Shown here: one piece after another, positions 44,993 through 58,579 of the stretch | How the letters are laid out: each line of letters begins with the position of its first letter | How positions within the stretch are numbered: position 1 is the first letter of the stretch | Origin: Lentinula raphanica | Lineage: Eukaryota; Basidiomycota; Agaricomycetes; Agaricales; Omphalotaceae | NCBI GenBank assembly: GCA_027919835.1 | Contig: JANVFP010000012.1 | Location: forward strand, 310,001 to 374,000 | Direction: 5' to 3' | Length of the DNA stretch: 64,000 nt | Notes under the pieces: generated by a model | The model's input: only the letters and a program-made list of their open reading frames with translations | Told to the model about the DNA's origin: nothing | Databases searched by the model: none | Made by a program: the position numbers and the translations under genes

Positions 44993-47514
44993 ATGACCTC
45001 TGGTTCAAGCTCACGTCTCTCTAGTGTGCTTTCGAGTTTAAATCCCATCCGTCGTAGCACCAGCTTACGGGAAAGTATACACAGCATCGCCAGCAGTGTA
45101 TCTGCATCTCATAAGTATAAAGGTCGAAGTAGAAGATCCTCATATCAATCTTACTCAGTTTACAGCCAAATGAAGTCTCCTGTCATCCTTCGCGAACCGG
45201 AAGTAACTCAAAAGCTCCTCGAAGCGATAATGGACACCCCTGGAGGGAAGCGCACAGTATCGCGACTGGCGAGAACATGTCGAGCGATATCAGAACCTGC
45301 CCTAAACGTGCTATGGAGAGAATTAGATTCGCTCGTTCCAATCATAGGTCTATTCCCTTCGACGATACTGAAGAAGGTTCGGAAACCTGGCCTGGGTCTG
45401 GTGAGCATTTCAGATATTCGCCTTTTCACTCCAAGCTTCTTAATCGAACATCTGTTTCTTCGTAGTCCAAGGAGCCTGTCGAAGGGGACTGGGCGAAAAT
45501 TATGGTTTACGGAGAACGCGTGCGGAGTGTGGTCTACAACGAAAGCGCGAACAATGTGTCTCCTGCCGTCTTTCCTATGTTGGCGGAGAATCGGCCACGA
45601 GAATATATGCTACCCAATTTATTAAATCTCACATGGAAGGCAGAGACAGCGGCCGCGCTAGAACAAATCAGCATCTTCCTCAGTCCAGGCATCGAGAGTT
45701 TTCAGCTCGAGGTCGGGCCCTTTCGTTCCGCCAGTTTGAACAAAATCATTGGCGACGCCTGTAGTCGGATGACTTTGACAAATTTCTCCATTATCTCTCC
45801 GGCATCTCTCCCTGATACCTTCACTGTGATGCTTTCGTCTCAAAAAGCACTACAAAGAGTCACTCTCATCGCTCCCGGCGCTCTCAGCTCTGGAGTAGGC
45901 CGATGGGTTGCATATCTGCCCGAATTGAGAAGCCTTCAGCTCGATCTCTCTGCCAGGACCTTGACTGCAGTAGAAGGCTTCTTTGACGAACTTCCCTCAT
46001 ACTCAGGTAACTCTACTCCAAGCTCGATAACCACTACTGACAGCGGGGTTTTTTCCGGGGAGGAACCAGATTTTTTGGACATGCGCGATCCAGCGATGCG
46101 ACTGACTGCAAACACGCAGTCAAGTGGTGGCTTTCTGAACTTGCGACACATACATCTAACTGGAGATGTTGCCAATATTGCTGTATTTTTGAGACACTTT
46201 TCGGTTGCTTTGACCCAGCTGGAACTTGTCATTGAAGATCCTCCGGCCAGTGCAGAATGGATGGAACTATTGTATGTCATTTCTGAACGTTTTGGAGCCT
46301 CGTTGCAGTCGTTACGCATCTCTGCCACTTCGACGTCACGGTTCAATGATCTGATTCGCTCAACGTCGCGAGGAGAGCCCGCTGTCAGTCGACTCGCACT
46401 GGAACATATTCAACCCCTTCCTGCCCTCCGTCGCCTGGATATCGATCTCCCGGAATCCTTCAACTTCATTGGCGAAGATATCGAGGCGCTAGCTCACGCC
46501 TGCCCAGATTTAGAGGATCTAAAATTGTGCCCTCTCGCACGGTTTCCCGTGCAATCAGGACCACCAAAACTGACTCTGGAGCAACTGGCACCATTAACAG
46601 CGCACTGTCGGCGGCTCTACTCGCTTGCAGTTCCTGTAAATGCACGAAGAGCCAGTCCTGCTGTGTTGGCGGATTCACGATCGTCGTCTACCTCCCTTCG
46701 TCGTTTTCACGTTGGCCACTCATGGATCAACGACTCATTGCATGTATCCATTCTTCTCAGCCACCTAGCGCCCTGCCTAGACAACCTGAAATGGTTCCAC
46801 GACAAGAACCGGCCGGGCTTTATTGAGGCAAACGCGCGAGGCTGGGAGAAAGTAGCAGAAACGTTGCCACACATCCAGAATATTCGATTGACAGAGAGAA
46901 CAGCTGCATCGGCAGTGGTAGCCTTGCCTACAGTCAACATTGACACCACACCACCTCCGCCTCCACCTGTGCCAATCGAAACGGCAGAGAAAGGGATCAT
47001 GGCAACAGTTTCACTGGTCGACCGGAGCGTGCTCGTGAAGCCACTCACACGAAACAGTGGTATACAATGGGGACCTAAGATGGTTGATCAATTTGTTGAA
47101 GTATATCCAAAACTAGTATCTGTTTCCATCGATGCTGTTCCGCCTATTGCAGAGATTGCAGTAGAAGCTGTCGTAGCAGTTTCGGACAAGTCGGTGGAAG
47201 CGATTCCTAATACTGTGACGGCCTCGATAGACGCGAACCAATTCAGTGCTTCGAAATCTGCTGAACCTATGTCACTAAAACTTCAGGATGGAAGAAAATC
47301 CGTTTTCCATCCTTCGTCTCACCCCATGCTCTTCCCAGTTTTCAACCTCATTTCTTTCACTTACCGGGTTCTATTTGCGTATCCTATGTCTATTCCGATC
47401 CGCGTGCTGCATACCGTCTTCGACCATATGCCTACAATCATTCGACGACCACCTACTCCTACTTCGCCGAACAATGACATTTCTATGAACTCTCTTCAAG
47501 TCCGTCAATCATAA
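44993..47514 (+). CDS. F-box-like / leucine-rich protein
   Basis: Member of the large agaricomycete F-box-like group; such proteins are thought to recruit substrates to SCF ubiquitin ligases. The start at 44993 gives MTSGSSSRLSSVLSSLNPIR. An F-box-like helix cluster follows (VTQKLLEAIMDTPGGKRTVS, RLARTCRAISEPALNVLWRE, about 45205-45330). One 65-nt intron (45401-45465) separates LKKVRKPGLGL from SKEPVEGDWAKIMVYGERVR. A leucine-rich array comes next (LPNLLNLTWKAETAAALEQI, LPELRSLQLDLSARTL, FLNLRHIHLTGDVANIAVFL, LPALRRLDIDLPESF, CPDLEDLKLCPLARF). The last 100 residues include a hydrophobic segment (MLFPVFNLISFTYRVLFAYP) that could contact membrane. An earlier in-frame ATG at 44936 is less likely. 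Confidence 0.78.
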
Positions 47515-47757
47515 CTCACGTGTTGTTATTACTTACTTACTTATGCTATATTGTGCTGGTCACCTATATGTTAGGACACTAGAGACAATACTCCGAGTTC
47601 TCGTATGATACCGATAGAAAACACGATTCCGAATGAACATTTTCTGGAAAAGGCAAAACCGGAACGGCCGGCGACGTGTGAGGATGATTGGTTACGGCAT
47701 CTCTTTCAAGTCGCGACGCGTCACCATACTCATTCAACCCCTACATCCTCTTCCATC

Positions 47758-49537
47758 ATGTCCGATAACAAGAAACAAGAAAAAGATTTCACTCCTGAAG
47801 TCGATGCTCTTCTGCCTGAGACTGCGTCCCTAGTGAAGGTAACATTCGATGTTAGAGAATGGTTCATGTAAACTGATCGTTAGAACAGGCAGGAAAGTTG
47901 CAGGAAGCTCTCGACAAACTAGCAGTCCTTGAAAAGCAAACACGAAACGTAAGCTGATAGTCAGGATAATAGCAGGATATTGATTGAGAATATCAGGCTG
48001 CTGATCCAAAATCTACCACACGACTTGTCAAAGCCATCACAGAATATTGTTTTCATGCACGCGATTTCGACCTTCTGAACTCGAATGTCAGCCTGTTGAG
48101 TAAGAAGCACGGACAGCTCAAATCTGTCATACAAGCTATGGTCGAACAGACGATGGGCTGGTTAGAGGATATACGGAAGAAGGAGGGTGACAAACGATGG
48201 CTGCAACTAGTGGAAACGTTGAGAGAGGTCACGGAAGGAAAGGTACGAACAAGGATGTATCCTGTTTTACGCTCAAATGCTGATCCCTCTTTCAGATTTT
48301 CTTGGAGACACCACGAGCACGCGTCACTCTGCTGCTCTCGCGATACCATGAAGATATCTACAACAAGAGTACATCGGCTGACGAGAAGCGGAAATCTTTG
48401 GAAACTGCTTCTGAACTTTTATCGGAGCTTCAAGTAGAGACGTATTCTTCGATGGAACGCAGGGAGAAAACGGAATTCATCCTTGAGCAGATGCGGTTGC
48501 TCATCGCTGTAGCACGACTGAAAGACGATGCTGCTAAAGCCGAAGGGAAGGATTCGCTAGCTGGTGGTGACGCCGAGTGGGTCAAGGCTAGGGTAGGGGG
48601 AAGAAAAGTCAACGAAGGCTTCCTCAAAGAACCAGAGAACGAGGTATGCATTTCACGCGTCCCTTGCTTGCACAGTGCTTTACTTTCATCAAGGATCTCA
48701 AACTCAAATATTATGACTTGATGATACAACATGCGCTCCATCAATCATCTTATCTGGATGTTGCTAAATACTACCATAAAGTATGGGAAACTCCATCTAT
48801 CAAGGACGACGTCAACGACAAGGGAAAAGCTGTATGTATCTTGGCTTGTCATGGACACTTCTCGTACTCAAACCCTAGTCCAGGCCCTCGAACATATTGT
48901 ATACTACATCGTTCTATCGCCACATGATAACGAGCAATCCGATATGCTAAATCGCATCTACATCAACCCTGCGCTGGAGAAGTTGCAGCTTCATTAGTGG
49001 GTGAACACACTTAGCTGATGATATGTCGCTGATCGTTATTTCAGTAATCTCGTGAAATGTTTTGTGACGCGTGAATTGATGAGATGGCCAGGTATCATAG
49101 AACTGTATGGAGAATTTCTGCGCGCTACGCCGGTTTTCTCAATCGAGAAACGATGGGAGGATTTGCATACTCGGGTTATAGAACACGTACGTATATTTAA
49201 CAACTTTTTGCAAATGGTACGCTCATTTTCTTGCCAGAATATCCGCGTCGTTGCTGCATACTATACACGCATCACTCTTACTCGACTCACTTCCCTCCTT
49301 GACTTGGATCGCAAACAGACCGAAGAGACGATAGCCAGACTAGTTGTTGGAAAAACGATTTGGGCACGGATAGACCGACCTGCTGAAATAGTGACGTTCC
49401 GAAGTCAAAGGAGTGCCGAAGACGTGATGAATGACTGGAGCTCAGATATGCAAAGGTTATTGGGTCTCGTCGAAAAGACGTGGATGGGCATGAATGCTGC
49501 ACAAGCGGCTCAGTCACGAATAAAAGCTGCATCATAG
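47758..49537 (+). CDS. RPN5: 26S proteasome regulatory subunit Rpn5 (PSMD12)
   Basis: Lid subunit of the 19S proteasome regulator. The start at 47758 gives MSDNKKQEKDFTPEVDALLP. Exons join as AGKLQEALDKLAVLEKQTRN, TTRLVKAITEYCFHARDFDLL, LSKKHGQLKSVIQAMVEQTM, LQLVETLREVTEGK, IFLETPRARVTLLLSRYHED, YSSMERREKTEFILEQMRLL, DLKLKYYDLMIQHALHQSSY, ALEHIVYYIVLSPHDNEQSD, VKCFVTRELMRWPGIIELYG, then the PCI domain (NIRVVAAYYTRITLTRLTSLL, TEETIARLVVGKTIWARIDR) to the stop at 49537. About seven introns of 45-65 nt. Length of about 480 aa is typical. An ACGCGT site lies at 47716-47721 in the short promoter, of uncertain meaning. Confidence 0.94.
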
Positions 49538-49627
49538 AGATGAACTCCATGTACACCAGACATATCGGCGATTGCAATGATTATTTCTGCTTCGTATAAT
49601 AGATGTGTATATGACTGAGTTCAGAAC

Positions 49628-50545
49628 TCATCTCGGTACAGTAGCAGGTTGAACGCGAGACTTGTTCAACCCGAACGTATCTACATCATATTTCGGGCTT
49701 TCCAGAGGAGTCGCCTTGACCGGTTCAGTCAACGCAGGTGCATACCGTGGAGTTTGCCCTTCCTTCCATAACCTGACATACTCCTGACCTTTCGACCATT
49801 CCCTATCCTCGGTATGCTCTAAAGCAATAGAACGCCAACGCTTCCTAGCAGCCATTGCTCCCTCATCTAGCTCTGATTGTCTTTCCCATGTCGCCAAACT
49901 CTTTATTTCTTTCTGGAAACCGTGTGCAATTTCGGAATTCTGCCAGACAGCACCCAAATTCTCGGCTTCGTGAACGGCCATGGTCATGGCAATATGACGT
50001 TCTGAACGCAAAGCACGGAACTGAGCGATGGCACGCGCATATGCGTATGATAGAGGGACGCTATGATGCTGGTGGAGATTTAACGTGAATTGTATCGCGC
50101 TGTGGACGAAGGTGTCAACGCAAGCGCTGGAAAGAAGAAAACATAGTACTCACTCGTCCGGCGTAGGATTTCTCCCTCTTTGTCTCAGCCTAGTCCAGTC
50201 CGCACCAGAGATAGGATGCTGCGCTTCTATACCCTGTCCTTCCGCCAATGTTACAGGCCTGAATGCTTCGAATGGGTGATCCCTGAAGAACTGTCTACGA
50301 ATGTCGTCTTCCAGGTAGTATACAGGAAAAGGCCTCGGGCCATATGGTTTCGCCTTGGGTTTTGACTTGACTACAACCTTTTGTGGTTTTAAATCGAAAG
50401 CGGTACGATTCGGTGAGGATTTGGGAGGAAGAGGAAGGGGTGGATTGTCGAGGACGGCACTATACCAAGCAGGCTCTTTGACCACTTCACCGCGCATAAG
50501 CCGCGCTACCTGCTGGTGAACCTGTGATGCTAGACGGCGCACCAT
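49628..50545 (-). CDS. Mitochondrial small ribosomal subunit protein mS23 (Rsm25 type)
   Basis: Component of the mitoribosomal small subunit. The start at 50545 gives MVRRLASQVHQQVARLMRGE, a basic amphipathic N-terminus fitting mitochondrial import. Then come VKEPAWYSAVLDNPPLPLPP, PYGPRPFPVYYLEDDIRRQFF, RDHPFEAFRPVTLAEG and HPISGADWTRLRQRGRNPTPDE, features of the Rsm25/mS23 family. After an intron (about 50095-50150) come AIQFTLNLHQHHSVPLSYAY, IAQFRALRSERHIAMTMAVH and ERQSELDEGAMAARKRWR, to the stop at 49628. Divergent from MED7 with 107 bp between starts. Confidence 0.85.
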
Positions 50546-50652
50546 GTTGACTGCAAAGACTAGCACTAAGCAAGAGAGTCGACGCGGAGAGAGAAAGTTG
50601 AAACTGAGAAATTATTCGCACACTCGGGCCGGGAAAATTCCAACTCTCTTCA

Positions 50653-51749
50653 ATGGACGACGAGGATGCCGAACTGAGAAATCCTTTTCCTTCTCCTCCA
50701 TCTCATTATACAAAATACACATCCCATCACTTGCATCTCCTAGAACTCCTCAAGGAACGCGTACCTGATACCGAGCTTGCATTCAATCAACATGAAATCC
50801 TCAAAGATCAGACAGACGTACCCGATTGGCCTCTAACCCAACTCGAAAAACCACGAATAGACTGGATTCTAAAAGGAGACGAACCATACTATGATGTTTT
50901 TGGCGACAGATGGCTTGTGAGGATCCCACTCCATTGGAGCTTCTAACTTGTACTCAGATCATCTGAAGGTCAAAGATAAAATACCATCTCTAGCAGAACT
51001 GGGTGGACAACAATTGTACCCAGAAGATCCTAATGTTGGTATGCACCTGATATATCTTTTGTCACGCAGATTCATAATGTGTCCAAGACAGACGACCCGC
51101 GCTTCAAACCATCCTCCGTTCTATGCTTGTCACATATTCCAACCTCACTTCTGCTTTGCTCGCCCCACCTCCTACGCAATCGTCCACTGCCCCGCCAGAG
51201 TGGCAGAAGCATGTTGAATGGATCACTATACTGAGTCAAAATCTCATGGCAGCTGCTAATGATCTACGACCCGTTCAAGTTGGAGTTTCTCTTTTCTCGA
51301 TAGTTCATTCTAATCTTCATGACATCGTCTTACTAGGCAAGAGGAAATTTGGAGATAATGATGAAACGTCAAGTGGAACTTCGAAAAGATGAAACTAGGG
51401 CTATTCACGCGTATGCTGTTTTTTTTGTAATCTGGGTTCTTCGTTCTAACCTTTGTCGACCAGAAAATGTAATACGTTGGAAGCAAGGCTTCATGAACTG
51501 CGCGCCTCTGCAGAGGATCTTAAACAAAGCAAAGCTTCATCTTCAGTATGTGCAAATTTTTTCTACCGTTACAACTTCTACAGTTTTTCGGGCAGGTAAC
51601 GACTATTGAACCTCTGATGGTGAGTGGTGACTATGATGTTCAACTCGAATAGTTTTTGATGTTCATCTCTTGAATTATCATAGTTATCCGATAAGTCAGC
51701 GTTACTAAACCAAGAAGATCTCTTATGCTGGGCGGAGGAAGCCAACTGA
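50653..51749 (+). CDS. MED7: Mediator complex subunit 7
   Basis: Middle-module subunit of Mediator, bridging activators and RNA polymerase II. The start at 50653 gives MDDEDAELRNPFPSPPSHYT, KYTSHHLHLLELLKERVPD, then PLTQLEKPRIDWILKGDEPY, VFGDRW, KDKIPSLAELGGQQLYPED (the L-x-x-L-G-x-x-Q-L-Y-P Med7 hallmark, about 50985-51025), LQTILRSMLVTYSNLTSALL, EWITILSQNLMAAANDLRPVQ, RQVELRKDETRAIH and LEAKLHELRASAEDLKQSKAS (C-terminal helices that pair with Med21). The last exons read VTTIEPLM, then, after an intron ending at 51684, LSDKSALLNQEDLLCWAEEAN with the stop at 51747-51749. About six introns. Confidence 0.88.
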
Positions 51750-52032
51750 GGCCCCAATGATCCTCGATTCTACTGAGTAAGTAGTAGTAGTAAGTATATT
51801 ACCCTATAGTTTGTAAGCTATCAATCCGAGCTCAGCCCTCTGTACAATCGATATCAATCATGATATTTCCATCGCGTTCAACAGAAGCTTGAATGAGTAC
51901 GGGATAAGTACAGAAGATGTACAGAAGTAGTACTATCAGTACTTCAAGATTCATCATTCCACGGACCACAATGTGTTAGTAGATTGCGAGCGCCTAAATT
52001 GCTTGCCCTTGACCATCACCTACTTCGAACGA

Positions 52033-52764
52033 ATGGCAACACGAAGAAGAGTTGGAGTCAGCAATGCGACAACAGAAGCCGCGCGTAGGCAGCTCATGCA
52101 GCCAGTCGTCTGCTGGGAGAAGGTCTGGTCAACGCCAGAAGGTGCAGCAACCAATTCTTCACTCAAGGTATTCAAATGGGTGAAGACGGACAAAGTTCCA
52201 GTAAGAAGGTTATGATCGTTTGTGATATACCGATCTCATCATTGTTCACAGCATTTTGAAGATGAGAACGAGGTAGACGCGCCACTTGCGCCACTGCCGG
52301 ACGAACCTGAAGTGGTGGAAGTCGAGGAAGAGATGGAACAGGAAGAACCACAGCCAGCTGGAGAAGAGAAGGCCCAAGCAGATGCTGCTGAGACGTCGGA
52401 GGCGATCCAGGAGCCTGAAGAATCCAAACCGCCATCTCCAAAACCACAACTCACGATGTCAGAGTCTAATATGATGGGAGATACAGTCGACCCAGGCGAC
52501 GAACTGGACGCGTCACTTATGGATACCGGTGGATTGGAAGGTGATAAGATGACAACGGAAGGTGGTATGGACTTGGACATGTCTGATTTGGGTCCAGATG
52601 GCCTTGCTCTCGCGGATGTACAAGACCTCTCTCAAATAGAAGGTGAAGATGGTTTGATGGGTGGTCCTAATATGGATGACACACTGGATCCTTTCGCAGC
52701 TGAAAATTCGACAATGATGGGTGAAAGCAAAGGTGCGGACCTCTTGGATTCGACTGGTATTTGA
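52033..52764 (+). CDS. BCL7-like protein (candidate SWI/SNF-associated subunit)
   Basis: The N-terminal exon (start 52033) reads MATRRRVGVSNATTEAARRQ, then CWEKVWSTPEGAATNSSLKVF and KWVKTDKVP. The W-E-K-x-W..SSLK-V/I-F/Y-KWV pattern matches the BCL7 N-terminal domain, known in animals as a BAF (SWI/SNF) complex subunit. Intron 52201-52251 (GTAAGA..TTCACAG) leads to HFEDENEVDAPLAPLPDEPE and a long acidic, Glu/Asp/Met-rich tail (GGMDLDMSDLGPDGLALADV) ending LLDSTGI at 52764. The protein of about 220 aa is short and disordered after the first 60 residues. The family call rests on one short motif. Confidence 0.7.
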
Positions 52765-52942
52765 TACCGGGCTCTCGTTGATAACAGCATGCTCATTCAT
52801 GTTCCAGACTAGCCCATACGTCAGCTTGAATTCTGACCGCTACAATCATAAACTCAGAGAATAAAATGAGAAAATATTCTACTCTCTGTCGCGTTTTCAA
52901 CTTCACGATTGGCAATCAAAAGGCATTCATGTATACTAGTAC

Positions 52943-53379
52943 TTGCTAAACCATGGCCAATTCGACGCTGTTCGTCTCATCAACCGCTATTTCGACAAGA
53001 TTTCTCTTCTGCACTCCGAGTTCCTATACGCTGCATATTGGCACACATTGTCAGTTTTCGGATTGTTCTCTCTCATGCTGGCACTCACAGATTCAGGTCG
53101 TTGGTCCCGTTATTTGCTCTTGGAATCTCCACAAGAGCAGTTTGGATAGTCGCAACCTTCGGCGGGTTTAGTTGTGCAAGTTTCTGGTTTTGCAGGCTGA
53201 AGACGAGGTCAACAGGCTGGAGGTATGTTTTGCATCGTGACATACCATAGTGTGAGTGTTTATCTGGGGCGTAAACTGGTTGTTTACAAGCTCAGGGCAT
53301 CGAGTCTTATATGCTGAAGGGATTATCACACGATACCTCCTTCGCAGAGTTCTGGAATTTTTTAGATTTTCCAGGCTGA
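52943..53379 (+). CDS. Possible small multi-exon protein, unidentified
   Basis: Uncertain gene. One frame shows an amphipathic run LNHGQFDAVRLINRYFDKIS, LLHSEFLYAAYW (52946-53041), but with no clear ATG. Further on, AEDEVNRLE (53199-53225, after a TTTTGCAG acceptor) joins by a GTATGT..CTCAG intron to GIESYMLKGLSHDTSFAEFW, NFLDFPG and a stop at 53377-53379. This final exon is well formed and ends 22 bp from the AFG2 stop. The middle exon and the start are not resolved. Confidence 0.3.
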
Positions 53380-53401
53380 TATTCTCTTATCTATCTATTA
53401 T

Positions 53402-56359
<2,958 letters not shown>

Positions 56360-56417
56360 CGAAATTAGCGCCTAAGCAAAGCGCCCACGTAACTCTTTCT
56401 ATCAACCCCATCATGCC
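56360..56417. promoter_or_regulatory. 58-bp shared promoter of AFG2 and Gpi16/PIG-T
   Basis: Start codons at 56359 (-) and 56418 (+) leave just 58 bp, the shortest divergent spacing in the window. It contains GCGCC and CACGTA but no obvious TATA box. The untranslated leaders must be very short or overlap the opposite gene. Confidence 0.5.
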
Positions 56418-58378
56418 ATGCTGAGGACCAACTTATTCCTCATACTACTGTTCCTCAGCTCAGTCATCTGTCTAAACAACACAAACGAAGAGTTCGAAGA
56501 GAATCTGACGATAAAATCACTAAGAGATGGTCGTGTGACCTCGAGCTTTTCATTCAAAACACTCTTTCGAGACGCTGTTCCAAGAGATCCTCGAACTCTC
56601 GCGTTCGACGACGATGAATGTGTGTGGTAACTTCTAATAACGAGTGTCTTGACTAACTTTGAGGAAAGCACAACACTATACCCTCTTTCCTCTGAGTTTG
56701 GGACAAATACTTCGCCAATATGCAATCACTGAGCTACATCTCACGCTCAACGCCGGGAAATGGGATTATGACGCCTGGGGATACCCTGAAGAATCAGATG
56801 TCGGAGTAGGAGCTGAGCTACGGGCTTGGATAGCTGGGAACTCCACAATTAGGTGGATTTTTTGCTTTCTCTTCCTTGTACCAATTGGTTGACCACGAAA
56901 CCTATAGTATCGACGAACGCTGGGAGGGCGTTCGCAATGCACTAGCTGGTCTATTTTGTGCGTCTCTGGGCTCCTTGGATGAACAAAGGACCACTTCCCC
57001 GCATCGGTCTTTTCCGCCTGAAGGAGGTCTTCCGGATTGGGATCTACCGCACGAGCTGCGACATGCATCTCACGCGTCAGAACACGTCTGTACAGAGAAC
57101 CTGACTCCGTTTCTCAAACTTCTCCCTTGCAAGTCACTCTCAGGACTCGCGATGTTGCTCAACCCACACCGGATATTTGATGCAGATTGGCATGGCATAG
57201 GTCTTCACGTCCTTTGGCGCCCAGAGGGTGTTGAGGTGCGACTCAATGTGCAACTGGTTTCTGATCCTCTGCGGATATCAGCACAAGGGAAACAAGGTAC
57301 ATCCACCTTTTCCAGCCATAGTGGCACTCTTTTCTTACCTCGCTCATGATAGACTGGTCATTCCATTCTTTGTTTGATCGCAAGGTCGAAAGGGCATGTC
57401 CTGTTGCCAAGTCAAGCCGTGTTTGCGTGGAACTTCCAAGTTCAGGTGTATACAGGGTTTTTCCGGAACCGCAGGAAATCCGAGGCAGAAATGCGTTCTA
57501 TGATTTGAAAGATGGTGCGTATCTCGTTGCATTCTCGCGTCTTCGAGTACTCATCCAAATCCAAGGCAGTGAAGCGTGGGACATAGGGACGATGTGGCCC
57601 ACAGACTTCGAATATCGTGCGTAATATATTGGAGCTGCTTTTCGAAGAATCTAAGAGACATGTTGATTAGCGTTATCTCAACCAAACCCTCCTCTCGTTC
57701 CATTCTCAGTGAGACGAAATTTACTTGGAGCAACTCAGGACAGAGGTCAATTATCAATCGTGGTGACCAACAATCAACAAGACACTTTGCAGCTACTTTA
57801 TTTGGAGACCATGCCGTGGATTGTACAATTCTATCTTCACACCATTCGCGTTCACTCTGACGACGTTCGTAGAGGTGCGGAGCATTTGCAATTCATGTAG
57901 TCTTTGCTAACCTACCGATCTAGGAGATCTCATCTCGAATATATCATACGTCCTGCCCGTGCCTCATGCTCGTCCCTCTACGTTTGAATGCGTCCTGACT
58001 TTGCCACCTCGGAGCACGCTGACTGTTTCTATGGACGTCGCGAAAGCCTTCCTGCGCTACACAGAGCATCCACCCGATGCACAACGTGGCTGGGATCTTC
58101 CACCCGCAATTTTCACTCCTCTTCTGCCATCTTCCAATGGATCGACCGCACTCGGCAGTCGAGTCTATACACCCTCATTACTCGTTGATCTGGCCACTCC
58201 TGATTTCAGCATGCCTTACAATGTTATCATATTCACTTGCTCAGTGGTGGCGTTCATTTTTGGTAGCGTGTTCAACGTGTTGACGAGGAAGTTTGTGATC
58301 GTTCGTTTGAACGCCCCTCAGAACCAACCCAAGGATAGTAGAGAAGAACCTGTAGACTCAAAGAAATCGACAAGCTGA
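56418..58378 (+). CDS. GPI transamidase subunit Gpi16 (PIG-T)
   Basis: ER membrane subunit of the complex that attaches GPI anchors to proteins. The start at 56418 gives MLRTNLFLILLFLSSVICLN, a clear signal peptide, then EEFEENLTIKSLRDGRVTSS FSF. Further exons show FPLSLGQILRQYAITELHLT, GKWDYDAWGYPEESDVGVG AELRAW, GVRNALAGLFCASLGSLDEQ, EHVCTENLTPFLKLLPCKSL (with the Cys used to link to Gpi8), GLAMLLNPHRIFDADWHGIG, ECVLTLPPRSTLTVSMDVAK, FLRYTEHPPDAQRGWDLPPA, and the C-terminal anchor LLVDLATPDFSMPYNVIIFT followed by CSVVAFIFGSVFNVLTRKF. The tail is short and Lys/Glu-rich, ending at 58378. About five introns. Length of about 590 aa is typical. Confidence 0.92.
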
Positions 58379-58579
58379 AATACTGGTGATGATGTTCATT
58401 AATGACATATCGAAGGTACATAGTATAATAGCACCAGAGGACGATACAGGGTGAATCGGAGTTGGATGTACTGCGTAGTACCTATGTAGTACTAGAATAT
58501 ACAGATGACAATGATGGATGCGAACAAGCAAGAAGAATAGCAACAAAGCAAAGTGAATTTGACAAAAGTAGAGGCCGGC

